Under the pieces are notes generated by a model that was not told the DNA's origin, searched no databases, and saw only the letters and a program-made list of their open reading frames with translations. Positions 16,917-25,361 of a DNA stretch of 64,000 bases are shown piece by piece. This DNA comes from Pseudobdellovibrionaceae bacterium (GTDB lineage Bacteria; Bdellovibrionota; Bdellovibrionia; Bdellovibrionales; UBA1609): NCBI GenBank assembly GCA_023954155.1, contig JAMLIO010000002.1, positions 62,001-126,000 on the forward strand, given 5' to 3'. Positions within the stretch are counted from its first letter, which is position 1. Each line of letters opens with the position of its first letter. A program made the position numbers and the translations under genes.

Positions 16917-18866
16917 ATGAAACGGCCGTTGAAAACAGTTTTAAAATACTTAAAAAAACATGGTGCCAGAGTCTTTTTGATGGCTCTTGGTTTTGCTGTG
17001 TTGCTCGCCTTACTACAGTTACAAGTGTTTAAAAAAATTGAACAGGATTATCAAAGAAATACAGCCCACTTGCTTTATGCTCCAGCGCCTGAAAATTCTC
17101 CTGTTGCTAATATTTATTTGGATGGAACACAAGGTGCCAAAGCTCTAATGGCCGAGCTTACAGACTTGGTAGCACAAATTAAAAAGAAATCCCCAGAAGA
17201 GCTTTTTGTGGTGATTGATCCCAAAGAACTTAAAGCGTGTAAGCAACTCAGCGCCAATTTTCAAGGTGTGACTTTTATTTTTAAAAGTGCGGATCTTGAT
17301 AAAGACTGCTTGGTGCATTTTCGTAAACAGAATATTAGTTTCTTAGGTTTAGAGAATTTTTCATTGGATTTGGGCAAAGGGGAGCATATTTATGTTAAAG
17401 ATGCCGCCTCAGAAATCTATAATCAGTTTGAAAAAGTACCCAATTCTAAGTTGCAAATGAACATGGCTTTGGCATTTACACGTATTCCACAAATTGATGG
17501 CAGAGAGATTTTAAAATCAGGGACTAAAAAAATCATGTCTCATGGTCATCATATTGTAAGTTTAAAAAATAAAACGGTCTTTGTGGGTTTTAATACCCAA
17601 ACTCTCAAAGAGGGTATGGGACAGTATATCGGTGCAGGAGTCAGGTCTTCGGATAAGCCCTATACACTAAAAAGTGAAACTTTGTCTGAAGATTTTAAAC
17701 TGAGCAACTTATACTTCCATTTGCAAGAGGGTGCGTTTTTAAAAGCTACAAGTCAAAACCTTCAATATGCACTTTGGGCTTTGATCTATTTGCAAGTGCT
17801 ATTTGCTATTTTATATTTTGGCCCCATGATGTCCGTGTTGACTGTAAGTGCTGTGGGGCTTGAGGTTTTGGTTCTGACCGCCGTCCTTCCAGTGGTCCTT
17901 AATTTTAACCTACCTATGAGTTATGGTTTAATTGCCATCGTTTATGCTACGATCTTTGCGCAGTCGTTGAAACGACATGAACAAGACAAAGTGATTAAGC
18001 GAACACAAAGACTTTTAAATGCCAGAAGTCAATTCAACAGACAGATTTTGGAAAATCAGCAGACTCAAGCTCCAAAAGCCAGTCAAGAGCCTCAATCTCA
18101 TGCTGATTTTGATAGATACTTCACGCAGTTAAATGTGGTAGATTCAGTACACGGGGTAGTGATACCTGATATTACGGAAGCGACCAATACATCTGAAAGT
18201 TCAGTATCTCAGCCGTCTAAAAAGATTTTTGTCAATGTGGACGTTAAACATAGCGCGGACCAACCAAGTCCACAGTTTAAAATTTTAAAAGACACTCATG
18301 TCGTACCGCAAATTAAGAGTACTGATAAGCTTGACCCTCGATTTTCTATGATTCGTAAGCCTAAAATTACGGACACGACAAAGACGACAAGTACTGCGAA
18401 TGCTAGTGTTAAAGCTTCAAGTGCTACAGCAGAAACAGTTCCAGCAATGGTGCTGAATTTTAAAAATCTATTTGCTAATAATTTGAAACGTAAAAATTTA
18501 AATTTTGAAGTATTGGGTGTTCCAAAAGCTTCAATTGTGGAGACTCAAAGTCAAAATTCTAAAAAGAAAGAGTTATTTTTTGAAGCGCTTTGTATTCAAG
18601 TGATCAATGATTCTGTCGAGGGTTCTTCCATTGAGTTTTCTTCTCATGATAAGGAAGATTATGTGATTTACGTTTTAAGCCATAAAAGTACGAAGCAGTT
18701 TAACTACAAACAGTGGTTAAAAAATGCGGCGTTTTTTGAAGGGATCGCTTCAGAGCTTAAAACACAAGGCATCATTATTTATCAGAATTTTAATACAGAG
18801 TCGGAATATCATGACCTAGCTATTGGCTTTAAAAAGATCAGTTCACAGGCCTCTAAGGTGGCTTAG
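16917..18866 (+). CDS. CHASE2-type membrane sensor with an unrecognised cytoplasmic domain
   Basis: About 649 residues. Layout: one N-terminal membrane helix (about 20-38), a periplasmic domain (about 40-280) with VSLKNKTVFVGFNTQ, resembling the GKIVLIG segment of CHASE2 domains, then three closely spaced helices (about 285-350). This one-plus-three arrangement is the CHASE2 pattern. The cytoplasmic part has a Gln/Ser/Thr-rich linker (about 380-520) and ends with a mixed alpha/beta domain I cannot assign; no kinase, cyclase or GGDEF motif is seen. I start at the ATG at 16917; a TTG one codon earlier is possible. Confidence 0.6.
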   Translation: MKRPLKTVLKYLKKHGARVFLMALGFAVLLALLQLQVFKKIEQDYQRNTAHLLYAPAPENSPVANIYLDGTQGAKALMAELTDLVAQIKKKSPEELFVVIDPKELKACKQLSANFQGVTFIFKSADLDKDCLVHFRKQNISFLGLENFSLDLGKGEHIYVKDAASEIYNQFEKVPNSKLQMNMALAFTRIPQIDGREILKSGTKKIMSHGHHIVSLKNKTVFVGFNTQTLKEGMGQYIGAGVRSSDKPYTLKSETLSEDFKLSNLYFHLQEGAFLKATSQNLQYALWALIYLQVLFAILYFGPMMSVLTVSAVGLEVLVLTAVLPVVLNFNLPMSYGLIAIVYATIFAQSLKRHEQDKVIKRTQRLLNARSQFNRQILENQQTQAPKASQEPQSHADFDRYFTQLNVVDSVHGVVIPDITEATNTSESSVSQPSKKIFVNVDVKHSADQPSPQFKILKDTHVVPQIKSTDKLDPRFSMIRKPKITDTTKTTSTANASVKASSATAETVPAMVLNFKNLFANNLKRKNLNFEVLGVPKASIVETQSQNSKKKELFFEALCIQVINDSVEGSSIEFSSHDKEDYVIYVLSHKSTKQFNYKQWLKNAAFFEGIASELKTQGIIIYQNFNTESEYHDLAIGFKKISSQASKVA

Positions 18867-18935
18867 TGAGAAGAGGGATGTATTTTACAAAAGAAGAGAC
18901 TGTTCCGATACGTACTTTAAGAGAGGGAGGCTTTT

Positions 18936-19217
18936 ATGAAAATTTGTGGTGATCTCAAGGTGTATTATGACGTCTTGGATGAAATGGGTGCGATTGAGCC
19001 TTTATTAAAGAATGCGGATTGGAATCAACTTCAAGAACTTAAAGAAGCACGAGAAGAGGACTTTGAGGAATTATTAACTAAGATCAATCAACTTTCAAAT
19101 GAAAAGCAACAGATCAAACGAGCCTTAGGATGTTATGACTCTCAGATGATTCTATTTTTTGCTATGGAAGTTGCTAAAGAATTTGCAGATTTTCAAAACA
19201 ACAAACAGTACCACTAG
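18936..19217 (+). CDS. Small acidic helical protein of unknown function
   Basis: A 93-residue soluble protein with GGGAGG 7 nt before the ATG. It is rich in Glu, Lys and Leu and looks entirely helical (for example LQELKEAREEDFEELLTKINQL). It ends 15 nt before cpaF, so the two are probably co-transcribed and it may be a CpaF partner (inference). No family is recognised. Confidence 0.55.
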   Translation: MKICGDLKVYYDVLDEMGAIEPLLKNADWNQLQELKEAREEDFEELLTKINQLSNEKQQIKRALGCYDSQMILFFAMEVAKEFADFQNNKQYH

Positions 19218-19232
19218 GTGGAGTGAACGCAC

Positions 19233-20354
19233 GTGTCTGACACTAAAAAGGATGCAGCATTATTATTTCGTGAGGCCATGAAGAACTATTTGCGCCCTAT
19301 TTATCATCTTTTAGATGATGATAAGGTGACGGAAGTTCTGATCAACAGCCACTCAGAAATTTTTATTGAGATCGGCGGTAGAATGCATCCCACAGATGTT
19401 CGTTTTGATAGTGAAGATGATGTGCGAGCTGCTGCGAATATTATTGCGCAATTTGCACAAAGAAGAATTGATGATGAAAACCCAAGACTGGATGCGCGTC
19501 TGCCTGATGGTTCGAGGGTGCATATTGTAATTCCACCCTGCGCTTTTAAGGGTACCACAATTGCTATTCGTAAGTTTTTTAAGTCAGATATGACATTCAA
19601 AAAGTATGTGCAATTGGGTGCGATGTCCATTGAAGGAGCGCAGTTTTTAGATACATGTATGAAACTGGGAAAAAACATCCTAGTCAGTGGAGGTACGGGT
19701 TCTGGTAAAACAACATTATTGGGACTCTTGGGTTCACGTATCCCTTCAGGTGAACGAATTATTGTGATCGAAGATGCTAAAGAATTAAAAATTGATTATG
19801 ACCATGTGGTCTTTTTTGAAACCCGAATGGCAGATAAACAGGGTAAGGGTGAGGTGACGATTCGTGATCTTGTGATCAGTAGTCTTCGTCTTCGTCCAGA
19901 TCGAATCATTGTGGGTGAGGTGCGTGGTTCCGAAGCTTTAGAACTGGTTCAAGCTATGAACACAGGTCACAAAGGCTGTATGGGAACGGTGCATGCTAAC
20001 ACTCCAACAGAAGCGATGGTGAGACTTGAAGCTCTGGCTCAAGGCGGAGATGCAAAGATCAGTGAAAAGGCTTTAACGATGCAGATATCTTCAGCTGTGG
20101 ATATCATTGTTCAGGTGACTCGTTATTCTGATGGGTCTCGTCGTATTTCCGAAATCGCAGAAGTGATGGGCTTAAATGAAAAAGGGGGCTATGAAACGCG
20201 TCCTATTTTTAAAGTAGGTCGTTTAGTAAAGCAGCCAAATGGTAAACTTAGTGGCTCTATGGACCCTTGCCATTTACCCACATTCCTAGATGAAATCAAA
20301 GACAACGGAATTCCTTTCCCGTTACAGTTATTTAAAAATAAACAAGCAGCCTAG
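19233..20354 (+). CDS. cpaF: CpaF/TadA-type secretion ATPase
   Basis: A 373-residue type II/IV secretion ATPase of the CpaF (Flp/Tad pilus) branch. It has the N-terminal domain with [20 protein letters not shown], Walker [11 protein letters not shown] (residues about 150-159), the Asp/His box region and [15 protein letters not shown], and [13 protein letters not shown]. It starts at a GTG with GGAG 12 nt upstream. No other tad genes (pilin, TadB, TadC, CpaB) are near; only a helical small protein precedes it. It may power a locus elsewhere. Confidence 0.92.
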   Translation: MSDTKKDAALLFREAMKNYLRPIYHLLDDDKVTEVLINSHSEIFIEIGGRMHPTDVRFDSEDDVRAAANIIAQFAQRRIDDENPRLDARLPDGSRVHIVIPPCAFKGTTIAIRKFFKSDMTFKKYVQLGAMSIEGAQFLDTCMKLGKNILVSGGTGSGKTTLLGLLGSRIPSGERIIVIEDAKELKIDYDHVVFFETRMADKQGKGEVTIRDLVISSLRLRPDRIIVGEVRGSEALELVQAMNTGHKGCMGTVHANTPTEAMVRLEALAQGGDAKISEKALTMQISSAVDIIVQVTRYSDGSRRISEIAEVMGLNEKGGYETRPIFKVGRLVKQPNGKLSGSMDPCHLPTFLDEIKDNGIPFPLQLFKNKQAA

Positions 20355-20393
20355 CCTCTAAGCTTGCGTCTCTATGAAGAAGCTGCTTGTTTA
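20339..20393. terminator. 12-bp inverted repeat overlapping the cpaF stop
   Basis: TAAACAAGCAGC (20339-20350) pairs perfectly with GCTGCTTGTTTA (20382-20393) across a 31-nt loop. The left arm is inside the last cpaF codons. The two genes here converge, so this may end transcription in both directions; on the plus strand it ends in TTT. Confidence 0.55.
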
Positions 20394-20401
20394 GTGTCGA
20401 C

Positions 20402-20635
20402 TTATTTTAAATCACTAAGGGCTGCGCCATAGTTGATATGTAAAACTTGGTTATCAATCACCAGAGCAGGAACAGATTTGATTCCAAGGTCTTCGGCCTC
20501 AGCTAGATGGGCTTTGTCTTTACCCAAATCCACCACCTGTAGATCAATATTCTTGCGATCAATCATATTCAGGACTGAATTTTCTGCAGACACACAAACT
20601 GTGCAACCAGCATGATAAAAAACGGCTTTTTTCAT
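20402..20635 (-). CDS. Thioredoxin/glutaredoxin-like small redox protein
   Basis: A 77-residue thioredoxin-fold protein. The active site CTVC follows the first strand (AVFYHAGCTVC), and the cis-proline motif is SVPALVI. Such proteins reduce disulfides or carry thiol signals in the cytoplasm; there is no signal peptide. AAAGGAG precedes the ATG. It is divergent from the MarR gene, and a TTAGGA-N-TCCTAA palindrome lies 26 nt upstream of its start. This points to control by that regulator. Confidence 0.8.
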   Translation of the reverse strand: MKKAVFYHAGCTVCVSAENSVLNMIDRKNIDLQVVDLGKDKAHLAEAEDLGIKSVPALVIDNQVLHINYGAALSDLK

Positions 20636-20660
20636 TATATTCTCCTTTGTTGGTTTATAA

Positions 20661-20673
20661 TTAGGACTCCTAA
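20661..20673. promoter_or_regulatory. Operator-like palindrome upstream of the thioredoxin-like gene
   Basis: TTAGGA-C-TCCTAA is a perfect 13-bp palindrome. On the minus strand it overlaps the predicted start site of the thioredoxin-like gene (-35 TTTTCA, 18-nt spacer, -10 TACATA). The same sequence with central A recurs at 20759-20771, upstream of marR. The pair is best read as binding sites for the MarR protein. Confidence 0.7.
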
Positions 20674-20725
20674 CTATGTATCCTGTGTAAATATTATTTG
20701 AAAAGTAATAACTATATGCGACATC

Positions 20726-20771
20726 TTGAAAAGATCGAGGGGGTGCATTATATCCTAGTTAGGAATCCTAA
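20726..20771 (+). promoter_or_regulatory. marR promoter with overlapping palindromic operator
   Basis: TTGAAA (20726-20731), a 17-nt spacer and TATATC (20749-20754) form a sigma-70-type promoter. The palindrome TTAGGA-A-TCCTAA (20759-20771) covers its expected start site near 20761. Binding there would block marR transcription, so autoregulation is inferred. Confidence 0.7.
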
Positions 20772-20801
20772 TATTCCTGAAATGATGTAGACGGAGAGAC
20801 C

Positions 20802-21422
20802 ATGGCTAAGTCAAAACTAAATACAAAACCAGATCGGCTTAACGAGAAGGTTTTGACGGGGCTTGCAAAAATTGGTCAAGCCTTGCGCGCCGTCGAGCAA
20901 AAACGATCTTTTGATGAGCAACTTTCTCCCACACAGGCACAAGTTTTGGTTTTGATGACTCAGGGTGTGTCCATGCCATCTGAAATCGCCAGACGCCTAG
21001 CTGTGAGCCGCGCCAGTCTCAGTGATTCTTTGTCGTCTTTAGTGGATAAAGGTTTAATTCGTAAACGTGTAGATCCACAAGATTCAAGGTTTACAATCTT
21101 AGAACTCACGGCAAAAGGAAAAAAGCGTTCTTTAGCTATAGCCAAATGGCCAGAAGATTTAATGCAATCGGTGAATGAACTTACTGAGCTTGAGAAGGCT
21201 GGACTTATACGGACTCTTTCTAAATTTATTATTGAAATGCAAGACAGAGGTTTGATCTCTGTCCCTGCTATGTGTGCTAGCTGTAAGTTTTTTCGACCTT
21301 ATGCTCATCCTGGTTCGGCTGAGCCTCACCACTGCGATTATGTAAACGCCTCATTTGCAGACAAGGACTTACGCCTAGATTGCAACGAATACGAGCCATC
21401 TGCCATTAAACATAATCTGTGA
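20802..21422 (+). CDS. MarR-family transcription regulator with a cysteine-rich C-terminal tail
   Basis: A 206-residue protein. Residues about 20-145 are a MarR winged helix-turn-helix (MPSEIARRLAVSRASLSDSLSSLVDKGLIRKRVDPQDSR, the recognition helix and wing). The tail (about 155-200) has CASC, then further cysteines in the spacing C-x2-C-x16-C-x15-C, with a nearby HH pair; this could bind zinc or an iron-sulfur cluster, or form disulfides. Ordinary MarR proteins are about 150 residues and lack this tail. GGAGAG precedes the ATG. Divergent neighbour is the thioredoxin-like gene, suggesting redox or metal sensing (inference). Confidence 0.85.
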   Translation: MAKSKLNTKPDRLNEKVLTGLAKIGQALRAVEQKRSFDEQLSPTQAQVLVLMTQGVSMPSEIARRLAVSRASLSDSLSSLVDKGLIRKRVDPQDSRFTILELTAKGKKRSLAIAKWPEDLMQSVNELTELEKAGLIRTLSKFIIEMQDRGLISVPAMCASCKFFRPYAHPGSAEPHHCDYVNASFADKDLRLDCNEYEPSAIKHNL

Positions 21423-21529
21423 ACAAATCATCACATTTATTGCAAATACTGGTCAATTATTTCAAAACCAGTTGGGCTAGAATTATTATTAAGCCAATAG
21501 TGGCGGATCACTTAACAAGGAGTTACGTC

Positions 21530-21676
21530 ATGTTCACAAAAACTTTAACCATTAAAGAAATTAGTAACATGTCTACAAACGAGTTAAGACATTTGGCAAA
21601 AGAATTTGCCATAGAAAATAGTGAGAAGTTGGAAAGACCCGAGCTGGTTCAAAGACTTCTCCTCCTCGGTAAATAA
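21530..21676 (+). CDS. 48-residue Rho N-terminal-domain-like small protein
   Basis: A short frame with AAGGAG 7 nt before the ATG. The sequence (MFTKTLTIKEISNMSTNELRHLAKEFAI... ELVQRLLLLGK) matches the helical SAP-like N-terminal domain of transcription terminator Rho (pattern L..LA.E..I...ekL.r.eLv). It contains only that domain and no ATPase. A longer in-frame start at 21419 overlaps marR and has no ribosome site. The function is unknown; a small nucleic-acid-binding or Rho-modulating role is only a guess. A long hairpin follows at 21703. Confidence 0.6.
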   Translation: MFTKTLTIKEISNMSTNELRHLAKEFAIENSEKLERPELVQRLLLLGK

Positions 21677-21702
21677 CCTGATTATACCCTTCCCTCCAAA
21701 AT

Positions 21703-21735
21703 GGGGGACATGCGCCTCTCTTAAGCATGTCCCCC
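21703..21735. terminator. 11-bp perfect hairpin after the Rho_N-like gene
   Basis: GGGGGACATGC (21703-21713) pairs exactly with GCATGTCCCCC (21725-21735) around an 11-nt loop. No T tract follows, so it is either a terminator of unusual type or an mRNA-stabilising or regulatory hairpin. It lies 27 nt after the small gene and about 118 nt before the next gene. Confidence 0.5.
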
Positions 21736-21853
21736 GCCTCTCACCGTAATAACGCGATGCTCAGCCTGTAAAACCCGCATATTCGCCCTACATTTCCCTT
21801 TGGTTGGGTGCGCTTAAGGTATCTTTTTTGCCCGTGTAGAGGTAAATAAGGTT

Positions 21854-22828
21854 GTGCAATTTAGTGGCAAAATTACCCATGCTTTTATCAATTACGGTCT
21901 CAAGCATCAGCTTGATGTGATGGATATGCTTGACCGAGCCAATTTGACTTTGGAGGTCGCTTCCAATCCTGAAGTGTGGCTCTCAAGCCAAAATGTAGAG
22001 GCCTTTTTAGCTTTGTTTGCCGAAGAGTCTGTGGCAGGAACAACGGGTTCCATTATTGAAAATGTGGGCCATAAGTCGCCTGAACTTAAGGCTTGGGGTG
22101 TTTTGGACAGTGTCTTAAAAATGATGCGTTCACCAAAAGATTTGTATTTACAACCAGATCGCTTTTTAAGTTACTTTGTATCGCCCCCACCTCCTATTGA
22201 AAAAAAAGAAGTGACTGAAAGCCGAATTGTTTTTGAAGTTCCTATATTTTTTGATGAATACCCCAATACCTGCATGTATCTCAAAAGCTGTTTAGAATCC
22301 TTAACCGTATATGCTAACAAGGATTTGGCCCAAGTGAATTGGGTGGACAATGTGATCTCCATCACTTGGGAGCAATCTCAAAGTTCTTTACTTAACGAAG
22401 AAAATTATTATTTTAACCCAGAACTTGTGAAGTCCATCATCGAGACCGTGGAGTGCAACCAGTTTACTATTGACCACCTCAGAAAAGAGTTAGAACAAAA
22501 AGAAAAAGAGCTTTCACGTTTAAAAGAAATCCAAGCCTCCGCTCACGTAGAGGACATTCATTGGACTACAGAAGATCGCAATTGGTTTGAAAGTGAAATC
22601 TTAAAATTACAAGATTACTTTTCGCGTGCACAACAGCTGGTGACCATTTTGGTGGGTTCAGATCGTAAAACTCGTTTGGTGAAAGAGGCCATGAAAAAAG
22701 TCAGATGGAGTAATGTTCCAGACTCTTTCCCACAAACCATTGGTCAGCTTCGTAAGCGCATTCGCGAAGAAGGTCCCATTCCACAGCTTGACCAGCAAGA
22801 CACTCAGTTTAAATTAGAAATACAATAA
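21854..22828 (+). CDS. Soluble protein of unknown function with a C-terminal coiled coil
   Basis: A 324-residue protein beginning at GTG (AAGG just upstream, GAGG further). The N-terminal part (about 1-190) is a soluble alpha/beta domain with FINYGLKHQLDVMDMLDRANL and repeated Tyr/Phe-rich segments; it faintly recalls ligand-binding domains of heme/arabinose sensor type but I cannot assign it. Residues about 195-230 form a coiled coil (LRKELEQKEKELSRLKEI). A basic tail (LVKEAMKKVRW, LRKRIREEG) may touch nucleic acid. It ends 21 nt before eno. Confidence 0.55.
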   Translation: MQFSGKITHAFINYGLKHQLDVMDMLDRANLTLEVASNPEVWLSSQNVEAFLALFAEESVAGTTGSIIENVGHKSPELKAWGVLDSVLKMMRSPKDLYLQPDRFLSYFVSPPPPIEKKEVTESRIVFEVPIFFDEYPNTCMYLKSCLESLTVYANKDLAQVNWVDNVISITWEQSQSSLLNEENYYFNPELVKSIIETVECNQFTIDHLRKELEQKEKELSRLKEIQASAHVEDIHWTTEDRNWFESEILKLQDYFSRAQQLVTILVGSDRKTRLVKEAMKKVRWSNVPDSFPQTIGQLRKRIREEGPIPQLDQQDTQFKLEIQ

Positions 22829-22849
22829 GGCTTTAAAGGAAATTTTAGT

Positions 22850-24121
22850 ATGAAAATTCAAAAGGTAGTTGCAAGACAGATCTTAGACAGCAGAGGCAAT
22901 CCCACAGTGGAAGTGGATATGTTCACTGACAAAACCTGGGCCCGAGCTGCTGTTCCTTCGGGGGCGTCCACTGGCGCTCATGAGGCTCACGAGCTGCGTG
23001 ATGGTGGTTCTAAATACATGGGCAAAGGTGTTCTTAAAGCCGTTCTAAATGCAGCTCAGTTAGGAAGTGCTTTAGAAGGACAAAGTTTTGCGACCATTGG
23101 AGATTTTGATCAGTGGTTGATTGAACAAGATGGAACAGAAAATAAATCCAATTTGGGTGCCAATGCACTGCTAGGTTTGTCTTTGGCCTTTATTAAGGCT
23201 CAAGCTTTAGAGGCAAAAACAGAATTGTTTGAGTTTCTTAATCCCAATCAGGATAAGTATGCTTTGCCTGTGCCGTTGATGAACATCATCAATGGTGGAG
23301 CGCATGCTAATAACGGTGTGGACATTCAGGAATTTATGGTGGCTCCTGTTTGTGGGGGATCATTCAGTGAATCTTTGCGTGTGGGCTCAGAGATCTTCCA
23401 TCATCTTAAGAAAAAAATAGATCAGCAGGGTATGTCTACAGCAGTAGGTGATGAAGGGGGATTTGCTCCAAATTTAAAAAATAACGAGCAAGCTCTGGAA
23501 TTTATTTTAAGTGCTATCGAGGCCGCAGGCTATAAAGCAGGCGAAGATGTATTTTTAGCCCTGGATGTGGCCTCTACAGAATTTTTCAAAAATGGAAAAT
23601 ATCAATTTGAAGGTCGAAGCCTCTCGTCTGAAGAGCTGGCAGAGACTTATGCCAGCTGGTGCAAAAAATATCCTATCGCTAGTATTGAAGATGGCATGGC
23701 TGAAGACGACTGGTCAGGTTGGACTTATCTGACGGGGCAACTGGGTTCAAAAGTGCAGCTTGTAGGGGATGACCTTTTTGTCACTAACATTAAACGCATT
23801 CAAGAGGGCTTAAAGCAAAAGGCAGCCAATGCCCTATTGGTTAAAGTCAATCAAATCGGTACAGTCTCAGAAACCATGCGAGCGATCTCTTTATGTCATG
23901 AATCCAACTACAGAACAGTGATGTCTCATCGAAGTGGTGAAACCGAAGATGCGACCATTGCAGATTTAGCTGTGGGTTTAGGTTCAACACAGATTAAAAC
24001 GGGCAGTCCATGCCGTGGTGAAAGAACAGCTAAATACAATCAGCTGCTAAGAATTGAGCAGCAGCTAGGAGCTAAAGCCACTTATTGGGGCAAAAAAGCC
24101 TGGGCACAATTCTGTATCTGA
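22850..24121 (+). CDS. eno: Enolase
   Basis: A 423-residue glycolytic enzyme converting 2-phosphoglycerate to phosphoenolpyruvate. Motifs: ARQILDSRGNPTVEVD at the start, VPSGASTGAHEA, the metal-ligand regions VGDEGGFAPN, LDVASTEF and SIEDGMAEDD, and the signature LLVKVNQIGTVSET with MSHRSGETED. Length fits the family, and GGAAAT precedes the ATG. A cell-division gene follows (ftsB-like), as in many Gram-negative genomes. Confidence 0.98.
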   Translation: MKIQKVVARQILDSRGNPTVEVDMFTDKTWARAAVPSGASTGAHEAHELRDGGSKYMGKGVLKAVLNAAQLGSALEGQSFATIGDFDQWLIEQDGTENKSNLGANALLGLSLAFIKAQALEAKTELFEFLNPNQDKYALPVPLMNIINGGAHANNGVDIQEFMVAPVCGGSFSESLRVGSEIFHHLKKKIDQQGMSTAVGDEGGFAPNLKNNEQALEFILSAIEAAGYKAGEDVFLALDVASTEFFKNGKYQFEGRSLSSEELAETYASWCKKYPIASIEDGMAEDDWSGWTYLTGQLGSKVQLVGDDLFVTNIKRIQEGLKQKAANALLVKVNQIGTVSETMRAISLCHESNYRTVMSHRSGETEDATIADLAVGLGSTQIKTGSPCRGERTAKYNQLLRIEQQLGAKATYWGKKAWAQFCI

Positions 24122-24171
24122 AGCGCAATTCACTGGGGTTGTCTTTAAGTGTTTAAAAGTGACCAATCTAA

Positions 24172-24203
24172 CTCGCGTACCAGACGTTAGTCTGGATTGC
24201 GAG
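24172..24203. terminator. Hairpin downstream of eno
   Basis: CTCGC (24172-24176) pairs with GCGAG (24199-24203), and CCAGAC (24180-24185) with GTCTGG (24190-24195), with a 3x3 internal loop and a GTTA tetraloop. It starts 50 nt after the eno stop and lacks a T tract. It could be an attenuator or stabilising hairpin between eno and ftsB. Confidence 0.45.
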
Positions 24204-24286
24204 GGCGGGCCGATTGTTGTGTCTCTTTTTTGCCATCTTATTTTTCAATCCTTCTCTTTAGAAATTGTGCTACAATAATTTTAACT

Positions 24287-24574
24287 ATGAACAAAGTGTT
24301 CTATTATCTTTTTCAATCCCCTCGAAGAATGCTGATCATGTGTTCTTTCTTTTTATTTTTTGGTCTCATTTTAAGTGGTGATCTTTTTAAGCTCTTTAAA
24401 CTGATTCGTCATAAAGAGGCTCTTACAGCACGAATCACAAAAGTGGAAGTGGCCAAACAAGAGATCAAAAGTAAGATCAAAGAGTCAAGTTCACAAGAGT
24501 ACATTGAAAGAGAAGCCACAGAGCGTTTTGATATGGTTCAAGATGGAGATTTAATTTTTGTTTTTAACGACTAA
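24287..24574 (+). CDS. FtsB/DivIC-like septum-formation protein
   Basis: I start at the ATG at 24287 because the sequence then has the family's layout. It is 95 residues: a short cytoplasmic tail, one transmembrane helix (about residues 15-33) and a periplasmic coiled coil (KEALTARITKVEVAKQEIKSKI), ending with EYIEREATERFDMVQDGDLIFV, the usual FtsB/DivIC ending (ERxARExLGMVxPGE). It stabilises the FtsQLB-type division complex. The enolase neighbour is the same as in E. coli. Confidence 0.85.
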   Translation: MNKVFYYLFQSPRRMLIMCSFFLFFGLILSGDLFKLFKLIRHKEALTARITKVEVAKQEIKSKIKESSSQEYIEREATERFDMVQDGDLIFVFND

Positions 24575-25292
24575 GAAAAATCCTTTGTGTAAGTGTCTTG
24601 TTTTACCCCTCATCACAAGCGTGTTTGTAGGATGTAAGACCTTGGGTGAGCTTGAAGAGATGAAAAATCAAATCTTATCAAGCTCTGGTCCTGTCACCAT
24701 AGAAGAGATGCACACCGCATTTCGAGACGCTTTAGAGCAGGGCGTGAAAACAGGTGTAAGTAAATTAGCACAAAAAGGGGCCTTTCTGAATGATCCGGAA
24801 TTGCGCATTCCATTCCCACCTGAGGCACAAAAAATACAAGCTAAATTAAAGAAAATAGGCTTGGAGTCTGTCAGCGAACGTTTTCAGGTGTCAGTGAACA
24901 CGGCTGCAGAAAGTGCTATGACCATGGCATTGCCTATCTTTGAAAATGCTATTAAGAATTTAACTTTCAAAGATGCTGTAAAGCTTTTAAAAGGACATGA
25001 CTCTGCGGTCACAGAATATTTGCGCAAAGCCACAGAGGCCGAGTTGATCAAACAGTTTAAGCCTGTAGTGGACACCCAGCTTAAAGCGGTGTCTGCCACT
25101 AAATATTGGTCACAAATTGTAACAACCTACAATCGCTTCAGTTCAGGCCCTGATTTTTCTAATGATCTAGGGTTATTTGTTTGTGAGCAGGCCATTGATG
25201 GCTTATTCAAACAGATTGCTCAAGAAGAAAAAGAGATCCGTAAAAATCCTGCGGCACGCACGACAGAGGTCATGAAAAAGGTCTTTGAGTAA
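24558..25292 (+). CDS. DUF4197 family lipoprotein
   Basis: A 244-residue protein with a lipoprotein signal peptide (lipobox VFVGC, Cys at about 26). The pattern EEMHTAFRDALEQGVKTGVSKLAQKGAFLNDPELRIPFPPEAQKIQ and the later FENAIKNLTFKDAVKLLKG, ATEAELIKQFKPVV, are DUF4197. The family is mostly helical and periplasmic; function unknown. The start is a TTG with GGAG 9 nt upstream, overlapping the ftsB-like gene by 17 bp, so translation may be coupled. A shorter start is possible. Confidence 0.75.
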   Translation: MFLTTKKNPLCKCLVLPLITSVFVGCKTLGELEEMKNQILSSSGPVTIEEMHTAFRDALEQGVKTGVSKLAQKGAFLNDPELRIPFPPEAQKIQAKLKKIGLESVSERFQVSVNTAAESAMTMALPIFENAIKNLTFKDAVKLLKGHDSAVTEYLRKATEAELIKQFKPVVDTQLKAVSATKYWSQIVTTYNRFSSGPDFSNDLGLFVCEQAIDGLFKQIAQEEKEIRKNPAARTTEVMKKVFE

Positions 25293-25361
25293 ATTATAAC
25301 AAGCCAAGTAAACGCCTCTCTTACAGTATATTTTTAAGTAAAATTAAGCTATGAATAAGGC

